The translations under genes were made by a program, and so were the position numbers. Below, in pieces: positions 33,123-45,344 of a stretch of 64,000 bases of DNA. Position 1 is the stretch's first letter. Every line of letters starts with the position of its first letter. Below the pieces are notes generated by a model. The model saw nothing but the letters and a program-made list of their open reading frames with translations. It had not been told where the DNA came from and made no database searches. This DNA is from Bufo bufo (taxonomy: Eukaryota; Chordata; Amphibia; Anura; Bufonidae): NCBI RefSeq assembly GCF_905171765.1, contig NC_053392.1, forward strand, positions 342,519,010 through 342,583,009. The letters are read 5' to 3'.

Positions 33123-33474
33123 TTAAAGAGGTTGTACAATGCAAACATATTGATGACCATTATTATAAGATGGGGGTCTGACTGTGGACACCCACATTGA
33201 TCATCTGTTTGAAGGGATAGCAGCACTTGTGTGAGCGATGCTTCTGCTTCAAAATCCCGCTTGTAGAGGCTGCAAAGTGTAAGCACAGCTGCTCTTCCTA
33301 TTCAAGTGAATGGGATGAGCAGTCGTAATTACACTGCACCACCGATGCAAAGGAGATGGCCTACAGGTAATTTTGAAGCTGAAGCAGTGTCGGACCCCCG
33401 CTAATCTGATATTGATGACCTATCCTAAGGATACTGTAGGTCATCAATATCTTTAAACTGCACAACCCCTTTAC
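33123..33474. mobile_element. TTAA MITE with a TTAA/TTAC flank
   Basis: Left end TTAAAGAGGTTGTACAATGC, right end CACAACCCCTTTAC. It includes the pair TATTGATGACC/GGTCATCAATA near its right end (33410-33450). The right TTAA has one substitution. Confidence 0.55.
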
Positions 33475-33639
33475 AGGTTGTGTATCCATTATCTGTACAA
33501 CATATGTCTTGAATACCCTAATACCATATGTGCATGAGCTCTAAAAAGTTGCCAATACTTGTAGGGATCGGTAGCACATAATCGCTGCATGTCACTCTGC
33601 CATTATTACATTTATCCTGTAAATGATGTTATATACAGT

Positions 33640-34175
33640 AGATATCAGGGGTGACTGAAAACCTAGTTTTGTCTGATTTATTGTACTCTGTATTTACTCT
33701 GACTTAGATCTCTTTGTACCTCTGTCTTCATGCTCTGTAAGCTGCTGAATGGCTGTTCCCAATTGCTAATCAGCTGCTCCTATATAGCTGTGCTGCTGAT
33801 CTCACTTCTTTGCCAATTGATCTCTGTTGGTCTACAGAGTTTGATCTTGCTAGGCCACTACAGAACCTGCCAGGTCCTCTGGTCTGCTTGACCCTGTAAA
33901 AAAGTTATACCAATATTTGTCTGCCTGAGTACGAACTTCTGCCTGTCTCCTAGACTCTGATTCTCTGTCGCCTGACCTGACCCTTACCTATCTACATTGC
34001 TGACCCTGAGCCGCCAGCCCTGATCTCTGGACTGTATATTCAGATTTGCACATACTCTGCTTACCCTGACCTTGGCCTATTTTCTGACTACAAGTAAAGC
34101 CTGATCCCTTTCTGTTCTGCACCAGTGTCTCTGACTCTTGTGGGTAAGCAGGCAACTACACCAGGGCTATTACAA
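33640..34175 (+). repeat. CT-rich dispersed repeat, possible LTR
   Basis: Long pyrimidine-leaning stretch with repeated CTGACCCT/CTGACCTT phrases. It includes AGTAAAGCCTGATCC and ends GGGCTATTACA followed by AGAGGTAGCAACC, which resembles an LTR end plus primer site. No left boundary was found. Confidence 0.25.
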
Positions 34176-36780
34176 GAGGTAGCAACCTGCTGCCTCCTCT
34201 GCAGCGAAGCCCAGATGCCTGGGGTTAAAGGTTGAAAACCAGGAGACCACCATGACAAACCCCTCAGGATTAGCCCAAAGTCAAACCATTTAGTTGGTAG
34301 AGTGGGTCTGCACCCATTGTCTGCTACAATAAGGCTTAAAAAGCATCAGAAAAAAGAGTACCAAATGACACTAAATTAAAAAGGCCACCAAAATGCCCCT
34401 GAAAACTCCATTAGAAAACACTTAAAAATAAATTTTAAAAACTACTGGCATTTTAAAACACTATAAAATAAAACTGTTTAAAGGAGCCTTTAGTATGGTT
34501 TCACAAACAAGATTTTTCTGAAAAAGTGACATGCTTTCTGCATTGTTTTTCATGGCAATTTTAACACCGCTTTTGTTTTGCATCAGTTTGTACGCCACCA
34601 GAGAAGTAGAGTACAACTATAGCTTTTTTTCACAAATCTAGCTAAAACTGTAGCCCAGACCACAAAACATCTGGGCACCCCTTAATAAATGCAAAGCAAT
34701 GGCCATGGTGCAATCCACACAAAAAAAATGGAGTGAATGCCTATTTCACCAACAAAACAGGTAAAATCACTTTTCTGGCACAGAACATTTGATACATTGC
34801 CCCCTAACTTTACACTGTCTTACTAAAGACAGAATTAGTAAATCTATCGCACTAGGTAAAATATATTAATGTATGTGCATCTGAACACTTTTTATGCCAA
34901 ATTAATGAAGTGCATGCATGAGAATTTGAACCCATTTGTGATATGCTGGACACGACTCAACTTTAGAAAAGTCTACTTTTTGTATAGTCCAATATTGCAC
35001 CACTTTTTCGTGCAGTCTTAGACAGATTTGGGCACATCCTGTGGTAAAAAGCTATATCAGCTTCAGGTTTAAAATGCAATGTAATATTCTTATTGTATAA
35101 AGCCCTGTAGTGCACTCTGTCGCATATAGACTTCCTGTAGTGAATTATATCACATCTACTCCTCAGACTGCCTTACAAAACAATACACTTACAAAATCAC
35201 AGCTTGTTTTGACAATATGTCCCCCCTGCAGCCAATCACTGGCCTTTTCGGTGTACTGCTGAAGCCAGTGATTGGCTGCAGTGGTGACATGTTGATGGGA
35301 TGTCAACATAGCAGTCAGGTAAACAGAGCCCTGCTGGAAGAACCAGAGCATCGGAGCTCTTGGGCAAGTAACAATCTATTCTTTATTGCAGGTGGATCAC
35401 GTGTTGTTCAGTTTCCTCCTGAAATCGGACAACCTCGTTAATGCATTTTTTCAAAATGCAGCATGCTCTTGGTGTGCATTTTTCCCATAGGATTCTTTAT
35501 AAGACTTGAAAAATGCCAAGAAGAGTGCATGTACAAAATTACACTAACTAAAAAAAAATGACACTAAAATGGTATAAAAATGCTTGTTACATATAAAAAA
35601 GATGGTATTTCTATGCATAAAAAAAATACTGAAAATAAGACTGTGTGAAGAAGGCCTAAGATGTTAATGTTTTAACAATTAAATGCTTGAATGCAATGAT
35701 GACTGAGGATTGTTTGCCATATGATGGTTCATTAGATAAATGGTTGTTATAAAGAATGCGCGCTCAGACCACAAGAATACATTTCCCACATATAAATTAG
35801 CTTTGAGTAGAAATCTCCCTGGTATATTCATAGTGAAAAAATAGTATTCTCTGTGCCTTAATTAACATATTTGATTAACTTGCTCTTGGAAAAAAATGTT
35901 TTATGGAGCTGGAAGAGGTAATTACTTCTCATATCATTCCTTAAGGAAATATATGTACAACTCATTGCTGTCAGTAGTTCAGTATTAAAGTACAAGTGGC
36001 TGTGGAGAACTTTTAATGTGACTTGAACTGATCTTAGATGTCAGTTCTTAGCCATATAAAATGATATATATGTGAATTATTAAATAATATAGAACTTTGA
36101 GAAGGCCATTCACATCTAGATCCCATTGGATTTCGTAATTATCATAGAGTGTCCTAAAACCTGTCTCTACTGTAGCATTTTGAGAATTGCTATTGATGTT
36201 GGAGACACTGGCTTTACATGTGTGTAGTCTATTAACTGCAGCAGATCTACATATATTTAAGTCCTCATAGACACAAGAGTATTACCACTCCACACAACCT
36301 CCAAGTTGTATGAAGCTGTAATAAAGCACCCATAACTTCTATGACCCCTTACTATAGCAGAAGACTTACAGAAGCATATAGGAAGAATGTCTCATGATGG
36401 AACTTTTTGATAGTAGTTGTGCTTTGAGATGCACCAATTTATCCAAAGTCTAGAAATACTACTTAGGTTTTTCTGCACCACTCCCCATACTGGAGTAGTG
36501 ACCTTTTTTTGTGAAATTTTAAAAAAGTTGCAATGATAAATCTGGCGTAAAACGAATTAACATACATAACCATGCATGCTTATTAACTCATATTTTAAAA
36601 GACAGGATGGTGGCATAAAACTGCAAAAATTATGAAATTTTGGCACAAAAAGAGACTTTCACCAAAACTTGGAACTTTTCTATGCCAGTTTGGGATACTG
36701 GTTTGATACATTCCCACCAGATCTTTTTTGTTTGAATTCCAAAAGAAATAAAAGTAGTGCCTTTTTCCATCAGATGGTGT
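34176..36780. other. Non-coding stretch with old repeat traces
   Basis: No gene. A perfect 18-bp inverted pair lies at 35226-35243 and 35264-35281 (CTGCAGCCAATCACTGGC and complement, 20-bp loop). Traces of A-rich dispersed repeats are seen near 34340-34500 and 35440-35660, and a GCGACTTT/AAATCTGG-type repeat near 36480-36660. Confidence 0.5.
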
Positions 36781-37023
36781 ACTGTGCTTCTCGAGAACAA
36801 TTTTTTGGGGGTACTATCTCTCCTTGTGGAGAGAGCACCTTAATTGGAGTGAGGAGACTTATAGGCCATACATTTTCCTCTGGAATTCTGTGAAGAAGGG
36901 ATGCAAATAAGCTCTTATCAAGCTTCTAATGCCACCAGATGTAAGGCAGCTATCCTATAAGTCAGTGTTTGACCCTTTAAATAGGCCCTGAGACATCACT
37001 CGGATATTGAATAAGCCAGAACC

Positions 37024-37076
37024 TCATCTGCAGACAGCTGTTTTGGGGTGATTGCACATCCTCAGTGCAGAGCAGA
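37024..37076 (-). ncRNA. Hammerhead-like motif, copy alpha
   Basis: On the minus strand: TCTGCA, CTGAGGA, a CAATCACCCC hairpin region, AAAACAGCTGTC, TGCAGA. Stem I is perfect and the first core box is canonical, but GAAA is changed to AAAA and stem II is weakened. Confidence 0.4.
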
Positions 37077-37131
37077 GAGTACTGGCTTAACTAGCTAAGA
37101 AGCCTAAGTCCGGATTTGGGGGGTAGTATCT

Positions 37132-37180
37132 CTCTGATGATGAGGGGCAATCACCCCAAAACAGTTGTCTGCAGATGAGG
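37132..37180 (+). ncRNA. Hammerhead-like motif, copy beta
   Basis: TGATGA is followed directly by GGGG, loop CAATCA, CCCC, then AAAACAGTTGTC and TGCAGA. Stem II is perfect and in register. The GAAA box has one change. Confidence 0.42.
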
Positions 37181-37367
37181 TGCTGGCTTATTTAGAGGCA
37201 GAACTTGTTAAGAGCTAATTTGCATCCCTTTCTTTCCAGAATTCCAGAGGAGCATGTATGGCCTATAAGTCTCCTCATGCCGACTAAGACGCTCTTTCCG
37301 CAAAGAGAGAAAGTACCCCCCAAATCCTGACTTAGGCCTCCCACCTAGTTAAGCCAAAACTCTATCT

Positions 37368-37418
37368 GCTCTGCACTGATGAGGTGCAATCACTCTGAAA
37401 TAGCTGCCTGCAGATGAG
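37368..37418 (+). ncRNA. Hammerhead-like motif, copy gamma
   Basis: TCTGCA, CTGATGA, GGTG, CAATCA, CTCT, GAAATAGCTGCC, TGCAGA. Both core boxes and stem I (6 bp) are intact. Stem II has lost pairing, and the expected cleavage-site U is C. Confidence 0.42.
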
Positions 37419-37727
37419 GTGCTGACTTATTTAATATCCAAGTCGTGTCTCAAGACCTATTTAAAGGCTCAAACATTGACTTATAGGATAGCTCTGATGG
37501 CATTAGAGGCAGAGCTTTTTAAGAGCTCATTTGCATCCCTTTCTTCTAGAAAACAATAACTACATAATGCAGCACCAAAAGGAACGCCATACAGTGGCAC
37601 ATGGAATCTCTTACTCTCTTTAGTACAAAGGGCCTCCTCGGACCGCAGTAAAGTGTCAAGTTCCACAGGGTTCAGCTTATCTGAAGAAAGATTCTTGTGA
37701 CGCATATGTAATCAATTTAGGGACAAC

Positions 37728-37904
37728 TAAGGCTGAGTTCACACTTCAATTACTGTGAGCCAAACCCAGGTGTGAGTCAAAATCACAGAACAGGTACAAA
37801 TCAAATCATTATAACTGATCTCTGAGTAGGCTTCACTACTGGGTTTGGCTCACAATAACTGATAGAAATAACTGACCAAATAGCTGAAGTGTGAACTCAG
37901 CCTA
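37728..37904. mobile_element. Short MITE with GGCTGAGTTCACAC ends
   Basis: TAAGGCTGAGTTCACACTTCA and its reverse complement bound a 177-bp, mostly palindromic element. TA at both ends. Confidence 0.7.
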
Positions 37905-38239
37905 ACACTGTATTTGGATACATTGGATCATTTGACTGTATTCCTAAGATGTCTTTCTTAGCATCTCCTGGGCTAATATACATCAGTATGCCTTATTTCC
38001 ACTGTATCAAAAAGAATAGCCTGCTGTGCACTGGAAAGGAAACATAATTGACAGAATTTGCCTTATAAATATGGAGCATACATAATCAAGTTAGGCTCTA
38101 TAATATACATTTAATTTGCATTTGTATTTGCATATTCCTGATTTATATATCATGTCCATAGTGTTATTCTGCTGAGCTGACATACATCAGTATGCAAAAA
38201 AGACATATAACAAGATATATTTCCAGCAGTGACACATGA

Positions 38240-38850
38240 ACAATGTATAGAAGTTTATACATTGGAAAATACATGCCCTGGAACTGCCAAAAGTACAAAG
38301 AGAAACTGATAAGGGGCATGAACTCATGGGACAGGGGCATATTATTGCCACTTTACAAACCTTTGCTAAGGCTTCATATGGAATATGCAGTTCACCTCTG
38401 GGCACCAGTTCATGGAAAGGATGCTCTGGAGCTGGAAAAAGTACAAAGAAGAGCAACTAAGCTGAAAAGGGGCATGGAGGGTCTTAGTTTAAAAGAATTA
38501 TAAAGATTAAAAGAATTACATGTAAAATCCCCACAAAGGACAAACGGGCACTGCCTCCGTTTGGAGAAGAAAAAAATTCAGTCTCCAGAAGCGACAAGGG
38601 TTCTTCACCATAAGAACTATAAATCTGTGGAATAGTCTACCTCAGAGCGTGGTAACGACAGGAACAGTGGACAGTTTTTAAAAAGGTTTTAATTAATTCT
38701 TAGCATTAAATAACATTAATGCTTATATACAAGTGTAGAAGTCTGGTTTCTCACTCACCTTTCTTTAATTCACATCCCTGCCAGTCCATTGGTTGAACCT
38801 AATTTTCTTAGGTCTTTTTTCAACCATACTGACTATGTAACTATGTCAAA
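38240..38850 (+). mobile_element. CR1/L2-like LINE, 3' end fragment
   Basis: 5'-truncated non-LTR retrotransposon. The coding end is followed by a 3' tail with TTGGTTGAACCTAATTTTC and a terminal ACTATGTAACTATG, typical of L2/CR1-type vertebrate LINEs. Confidence 0.65.
38280..38690 (+). pseudogene. C-terminus of a LINE reverse transcriptase, broken
   Basis: The frame ending at 38503 includes LYKPLLRLHMEYAVHLWAP and LEKVQRRATKL, the conserved block after the palm of CR1/L2 reverse transcriptases (LVRPHLEY.V..W.P; E.VQRRAT). Downstream, in another frame, the usual NLWNSLP-like segment can be seen (about 38624-38650). Only about the last 130 residues remain, with frame changes. Confidence 0.65.
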
Positions 38851-39106
38851 ATGACACAAACACATTGAGAATGAAGCATAATACGTGACCTATAACATGT
38901 GTCAAAACAATGTAATAGTGACATTAATGAAGAGTTGTGAGACATTTGTAGAATATGATTGATTTTTGGAGCTTTGGCACTTTGTTATTGATTTGATCAA
39001 TAGCTCATGACCGCAACTTAATTCTAAAATGCTTCAAGACTCATGATAACATGACACAAAGCTCTATACCACAAAAACAGCTCAAATTACTATATCAACT
39101 ATTTGT

Positions 39107-39297
39107 CTCACAGTAATTTGCATACAATTTCACTATTTAATATAAAACACAATACATTATTATACATATATATACCTACATATATAACTAAAAAGCACAA
39201 TTCATATAATCTATTTTAGAAAACCAGGTCCCTTTAAATGCGGAGCTAACGCATATACCAAAAAATGTGAAGATAAAAATAATAAAAAACACGGTTT
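39107..39297 (+). repeat. Inverted repeat partner 1 of a 14.4-kb pair
   Basis: CTCACAGTAATTTGCATACA through GGTCCCTTTAAATGCGGAGC to ACGGTTT; reverse complement present at 53712-53893. AT-rich, non-coding. Confidence 0.75.
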
Positions 39298-39527
39298 CAG
39301 TAAGGAGCGATGCAACCAAACTATCACAATCCAAGGCTGGTCGGAGGTAAAGCAGCGCAGAATTACAATAAGATCGTGAGTAATACACACAGCAAGTACT
39401 GTGTAAACCAACTGTGGACTAATGATTATATGCTATACATGTGCAATATAAGCGAGCTGATTGAGAACCAGCATTGAACATGTAATAATATAACAGATTG
39501 TGAGAAAGCTCTGCAAGTCCATAACTA

Positions 39528-40928
39528 CACTGAACAAAAATATAAACACAACACTTTCGGTTTTGCTCCCATTTTGCATGAGCTGAACTCAAAGATCTGA
39601 AACATTTTCTACATACACAAAAGACCCATTACACTCAAATATTGTTCCAAAATCGGTCTAAATCTGTGTTAGTGAGCACTTCTCCATTGCCGAGATAATC
39701 CATCCCACCTCACAGGTGTGGCATATCAAGGTGCTGATTAGACAGCATAAATATTGCACAGGTGTTCCTTAGACTGCCCACAATAAAAGGTCACTCTGCT
39801 GAAATGTGCACAGTTTTGCCTTACTGGGGGGGGATCATAAAACCAGTCAGAATCTGGTGTGCCACCATTTGCCTCACGCAGTGCAACAAATCTCCGTCGC
39901 ATAGAGTTGATCAGGTTGTTGATTGTGGCCTGTGGAATGTTGGTCCACTCCTCTTCAATAGCTGTGCAAAGTTGCAGAATATTGGCAGGAACTGGAACAC
40001 GCTGTCGTATGCGCCGATCCAGAGCATCCCAAACATGCTCAATGGGTGACATGTCCGGTGAGTATGCTGGCCATGCAATAACTGGGATGTTTTCAGCTTC
40101 CAGGGATTATGTAGAGATCCTTGCAATATGGGGCCGTGCATTATCATGCTGAAACATGAGGTGATGGTTGTGGATGAATGGCACAACAATGTGCCTCAGG
40201 ATCTCGTCACGGTATCTCTGTGCATTAAAAATGCCATCAATAAAATGCACCTGGGACTCATCCGTGAACAGAACGCCTCTCCAACGTGCCAGACTCCATC
40301 GAATGTGAGCATTTGCCCACTAAAGTCGGTTACGACGACGAGCTACAGTCAGGTCCAGACCCCGATAAGGACGACGAGCATGCAGATGAGCTTCCCTGAG
40401 ACGGTTTCTGACAGTTTGTGCAGAAATTCTTTGGTTATGCAAACTGATTGTTGCTGCAGCTGTCCGGGTGGCTGGTCTCAGACGATCATGGAGATGGAGG
40501 TGAACATGCTGGATGTGGAGATCCTGGGCTGATGTGGTTACAAGTGGTCTGCGGTTGTGAGGCTGGTTGGATGTACTGCCAAATCCTCTGAAACGCCTTT
40601 AGAGACGACTTATGGTAGAGAAATGAACATTCATTGCACAGGCAACAGCTCTGGTAGACATTCCTGCAGTCAGCATGCAAATTGCACGCTCCCTCAAACG
40701 TTGCGACATCTGTGGCATTGTTCTGTGTGATCAAACTGCATATTTCAGAGTGGTCTTTTATCTCGGAAAAGGAGAAGTGCTCACTAACAAAGATTTAGAC
40801 AGATTTGTGAACAATATTTGAGAGTAATCGGTCTTTTGTGTATGTAGAAAATGTTTCAGATCTTTGAGCTCAGCTCAAGCAAAATTGGAGCAAAACCGAA
40901 AGTGTTGTGTTTATAATATTGTTCAGTG
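39528..40928 (-). mobile_element. Tc1-type transposon, full length
   Basis: 1401 bp between TA dinucleotides (39526-39527, 40929-40930). The ends are CACTGAACAA and TTGTTCAGTG, with terminal inverted repeats of about 165 bp. A family common in fish and frogs by recognition. It carries a damaged transposase on the minus strand. Confidence 0.88.
39738..40740 (-). pseudogene. Tc1-like transposase, broken
   Basis: Minus strand. The last part is best preserved: HDNARPH (second catalytic Asp, about 40139-40159) and SPIEHVWDALDRR (third catalytic residue Glu, near 40040). C-terminal sequence runs to about 39840. The N-terminal helix-turn-helix part near 40730 and the middle lie in other frames, with several frameshifts and a TAA just after the second Asp. 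Inactive, but the terminal repeats could still serve in trans. Confidence 0.75.
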
Positions 40929-43513
40929 TAATTAACCCCTTCCCGACCCATGACGTACTACTACGTCATGGGAACCACTGCGTTCCCGCAATTTGACGTA
41001 ATAGTACGTCTTGGTGATCGCGTGGGCACCTGAGCGTGATCACTGCAGGGGCCCGGAAGTCCCTAGTAGCCGGGTCCCTGCTGTATCCGCTGGCATCGTT
41101 GTAAAAGCCGATGCCGGAAGATTAACCCCTTCTATGCCGCGGTCTGCGCTGACCGCGACATAAAAGGGGTTTGTGTTGGGTGAGTGAGTGCATCGAGTGA
41201 TGCTGTGGCGGGGACTCGATGCGGGGACTCAATGCATGACAAGGCAGCCCGATGCCTTCTACGGGTGCTGAGGAGATTCAGCATCAGGCTGGGTCTCCTA
41301 GGCAACCTGTTTGTGTACTACTCACTGTAGTACACGAACAGGCAATGCATTACAATACAGATGCATTGTAATGCATTGCAGAGGGGATCAGACCCCCAGA
41401 AGTGAACATCAGAAATAAAGTAAAGAAATATTTTTTTTTAAGTGTTTTTAATAAAATTAATAAAGTAATAAAATTAATAAAGTAAAAAAAGAAAAAAAAA
41501 CTCCACTTTCCCCTTATATCCTAATAAAAAACAGAAAAAAACAACAACACACATATTAGGTATCACCGCGTCCATAATAACCGGCTCTATAAATATATCA
41601 CATGATCCACCCTGTCCGATAAAGACCATGAAAAATTTAAATAAAAACGGTGCAAAAAAAGCAATTTTTGTCACCTTACATCACAAAAAGTGCAACACCA
41701 AGCGATCAAAAAGGCGTATGTTCCACAAAATGGTATCAATAAAACCGTCACCTCATCCCGCAAAAAATGAGCTCCTACCTAAGATAATCGCCCAAAAAAT
41801 TAAAAAAACTGTAGCTCTAAGAACATGGAGACAGTAAAACATTTTTCTGCCCCCCAATCAGACCATCACCTCATCCCGCAAAAAAATTAGACCCTACCTA
41901 AGAGAATCAGTCAAAAAATAAAAAAGCTATCACTCTCAGACAATTGAGACACTAAAATATGATTATTTTTTGCTTCAAAACTGCTATTATTGTGCTAAAG
42001 TGAAATAAATAAAAAAAATATACATATTAGGTATCTCCGCGTCCGTAATAACCAGCTCTATAAAAATATCACATGACCTAACCCCTCAGATGAACACATG
42101 AACACCGTAAAAATAAAATAAAAACAGAGTGTGTAAAAAAAAAAAGCTATTTTTGTCACCTTACATCACAAAAATTGCAACACCAAGCGAACAAAACGAC
42201 ATATACCCCCAAAATAGTACCAATCAAACCGTAACCTCATCCTGCAAAAAATGAGTTCTTACCTAAGACAATTGGTCAAAAAATAAAAAAAGCTATGGCT
42301 CTCAGACTATGGATACACTAAAATATCATTATTTCGGTTTCAAAAATGCTATTATTGTGTAAAACTTTAATAAATAAGAAAAAGTAGACATATTAGGTAT
42401 TGCCACGTCCGTAACAATCTGCTCTATAAAAAAGTTACATGACCTAATCCCTCAGGTAAACGCTGTAAAAATAAATAAATAAAAACTGCGTCAAAACAAA
42501 AAAAATTTGGTCCCCTTGCCCCATAAATTGTAATAATGAATGATCAAAAAATCATATGTACCCAAAAATGGTACCAATAAAAACATCAACTCTTCCTGCA
42601 AAAAACGAGCCCCTGCACATGACAATCGCAGAAAAATAAAAAAATAGGGCGTTCAGAAAATGGAGATACAAAAACCTAATTTTTGTTTTCATAAAATGCT
42701 TTATTAAGTAAAACTGAAACAAACATCATAGAAAGTAGACATATTTGATATCATTGCGTCCATAACAACCTGCTCTATAAAAATAGTGCATGATCTAACC
42801 CATCAGATGAATGTTGTTAAAAATACAAAAACGGTGCCAAAACATCTATTTTTTGGTTACCTTGCCTCACAAAAAAGTAATATAGCGCAATTAAAAATTA
42901 GTAACCCTAAAATAGTACTGTAGGGGTGCATCACGGGGGCTTCAAATGGGGCATGGCATCTAAAAACCAGTTCAGCTAAATCTGCCTTCCAAAAACCATA
43001 TGGCGTCCCTTTCCTACTGTGCACTGCCGTGTGCCAGTACAGCAGGTTACGATCACATGTGGGGTGTTTCTATAAACCGCTGAATCAGGGTAATAAATAT
43101 TGAGTTTTATTTGGCTGTTAATCCTTGCTTTGCTACTGGAAAAAATGGCTTAAAATGTAAAATATGCCAAAAAATTTAAATTCTGAAATTTAATCTCCAT
43201 TTTCCATTAATTCTTGTGGAACACCTAAAGGGTTAACAACATTTGTAAAATCAGTTTTGTATACCTTGAGGCGTGTCGTTTCTAAAATGGGGTCATTTTT
43301 GGGTGGTTTCTATTATGTAAGACTCACAAAGTGACTTCAGACCTGAACTGGTCCTTAAAAAGTGGGTTTTGGAAATTTTCCCAAAAATTTCAAGATTTGC
43401 TTCCAAATTTCTAAGCCTTCTAATGTCCCCAAAAATAAAATGTCATTTTCAAAATCATCCAAACATGAAGTAGACATATGGGAAATGTAAAGTAATAACT
43501 ATTATATGAGGTA

Positions 43514-43972
43514 ACACAAAAGAGGTTGGTCAGCACACCCCAATGCGCAGTTGCACGCTGCTTTGACTGGGAACATAAAACAACACAACATATAATGCAA
43601 TAGCTCACTGCAAACCAAATAAAGTGCAAAAACATATTATAATGCTTATGCTATGCTAATAAAGTACAGATGCTTGGCAAATACATTTTGTACAAAATTA
43701 TTTGAGCCCATCTGCCGCACGTCAAGGCGATCTCTGTAAGACGGGAACCTAACACTAAGTTCTACCTGTTAAGTGCCATGACAGCGACCATGAAATTCAG
43801 GGGGTGTAGATTCCACATGCATGCTGGGTCCCCTTTTGATTTTTATAATTTTTACGCCAAAATGGCCTCCATTGAATACAGGGGATGCAAGTACCAACAT
43901 GCATGCCGAGTCCACTGCCCACTCTATACCTCTCCTGGTGTCAGGGTCTTCCAGTGAGTGGGAAGGAGCAGG
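43514..43972 (-). mobile_element. 459-bp insertion with 15-bp target duplication
   Basis: CTATTATATGAGGTA stands at 43499-43513 and again at 43973-43987; the uninterrupted site is seen in the related copy near 57905-57930. The body contains CCAGTCAAAGCAGCGTGC-type sequence (minus strand) and a CATGCATG pair. The duplication length points to LINE-type target priming. No coding sequence. Confidence 0.75.
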
Positions 43973-44195
43973 CTATTATATGAGGTATCACTATCTATTA
44001 TAAAAGTAGAGAAATTTAGGAAGTTTTCACAAATAAAGGTGAAATATATTGACTCAAGTTTATGACTATCATGAAGTACAATGTGTCACAAAAAAAACAA
44101 TCTCAGAATGGCTTGGAAAAGTAAAAGTGTTACAAAGCTATTACCACATAAAGCGACACATGTCAGATTAGCAAAAAATGGCCTGAGCAGGAAGG

Positions 44196-44710
44196 TGTCA
44201 CCGCCAGCTCTCTGAGAAGCTCTGGCAGACGTTCTTCTGTACCTCTTGCATGATGTTCTTTGTTTTGGTTTCACTTTGTCATCTCTTTTCATTCTGTCAT
44301 CTATTTGCACTGATTGTCTCCCTTTATATTCCCTCCCATACGGCCTCAGTTTGCGGTTTGTACTACTTCCTGGATTGTGTTCACTGCTAGAGGCTGCAAC
44401 TGCTGGTTCCTCAGATAAGTCTATTTCCTTTATTTGTGTTTCCATGCTGGCTTGATTCTAGGTGACCCTGACTCCCTCCGTATTAAGTGCAGGGAGCCGG
44501 TGGTCGTGTCCGCTCACTATTATAGGGTTTTCAGGTGTCACACAATCTAGGTATGAGGGCATGCAATCATCTATCATAAAGATCTTTGCATGGGCATAGC
44601 AGTCAGCTCTAGGGGTTTTATAGGGCTCACCCATATGTTCCTTAGTTTGGGATCAAGTCAGTCGGATGTTTATTTATAACTTCCAGTTTTCTGCAACACC
44701 ATCCGTGACA
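44196..44710 (+). mobile_element. Solo LTR related to the chromodomain gypsy element
   Basis: TGTCACCGCC...CATCCGTGACA, flanked by GAAGG on both sides (44191-44195, 44711-44715). Shares GACCCTGACTCCCTCCG and GGGAGCCGGTGGTCGTGTCC with the LTRs at 21628 and 27047, but is clearly more diverged, with many differences. It interrupts element D1 near its tail. Formed by recombination between two LTRs. Confidence 0.85.
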
Positions 44711-44775
44711 GAAGGTGAAAACAGGCCCGGAGTTGAAGGGGTGACGAGAACTGTGTGAATGCAATCAAATAACAA

Positions 44776-44783
44776 CTAATAAC
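44776..44783. repeat. hAT-2 target-site duplication, left
   Basis: CTAATAAC, identical to 53668-53675. Confidence 0.92.
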
Positions 44784-44966
44784 TAGAGTTCAGCGAACCC
44801 AAACTGTAAAGTTCAGGTTCGTACCGAACTTTAGGGTTTTCGGTATCCAGACCCGAACATTTACGTAAAAGTTCAGGTTCGGGTTCGGTGTTCAGCGATT
44901 TTTATGGCGCTTTTTGAAAGGCTGCAAAGCAGCCAATCAACAAGCGTCATACTACTTGCCCCAAAA

Positions 44967-45041
44967 GGCCATCACAGCCATGCCTACTATTGGCATGGCT
45001 GTGATTGGCCAACTGCAGCATGTGACCCAGCCTCTATTTAA
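44967..45041 (+). promoter_or_regulatory. Candidate hAT-2 promoter with upstream hairpin
   Basis: GGCCATCACAGCCATGCC (44967-44984) pairs with 44992-45010 (one-base bulge). The right arm ends in an inverted CCAAT box (ATTGG). TATTTAA follows at 45035-45041, about 30 bp downstream. Position upstream of the gene in the same orientation supports a promoter; no transcript evidence. Confidence 0.35.
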
Positions 45042-45344
45042 GCTGGAGTCACGTAGTGCCGCCCGTCACTCTGCTCGGATTAGTGTAGGGAGAGGCTGCA
45101 GCTGCTGCGAGAGAGAGATCAGGGAGAAATCTTATCAAGAATTGGTTTATGTACTCAGCGACCTACAGAAAAAGTGTTTTGTGGGTGCAGTGCACAATTT
45201 TTTTAAGCCTGCCCTGAGCCAACTACTGCTGAAAACGAACTTTTTTTCTTCAGTTAGTCAATATTAATACATGATCGGCAGCCATTTTATGCAACGATAG
45301 TGCACCAGCATAAGCTAGCTGCAAGTCCAGAAATACAGCTTTGG

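Larger units (their letters stand above)
36790..37566. repeat. Tandem plus inverted repeat with hammerhead-like motifs
   Basis: One unit lies inverted at about 36790-37131. A partial unit (about 37132-37255) and a full unit (37256-37566) lie in direct order. Shared blocks are GGCCTATAAGTCTCCTCA, CAAATCC-GACTTAGGC, CTGCAGATGAGGT and GACTTATAGGATAGCT. Each unit contains the hammerhead-like box described separately. Arrangement and motif recall Penelope-like elements or retrozymes. Confidence 0.65.
40932..44745 (+). mobile_element. Large modular TTAA element (copy D1)
   Basis: Starts TTAACCCCTTCCCGACC with a CATGACGTACTACTACGTCATG hairpin, then a GC-rich head (to about 41400). Four body modules start near 41551, 42024, 42386 and 42734 (CATATTAGGTATCnCCGCGTCC type). 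One module of the second kind follows (about 42920-43340) and a tail equal to the reverse of 57652-57930. The far end, AAGGGGTGAC near 44745, is a mutated TTAA terminus. A TPRT-type insert (43514-43972) and a solo LTR (44196-44710) lie inside. Non-coding, so transposition would need a partner enzyme. Confidence 0.65.
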
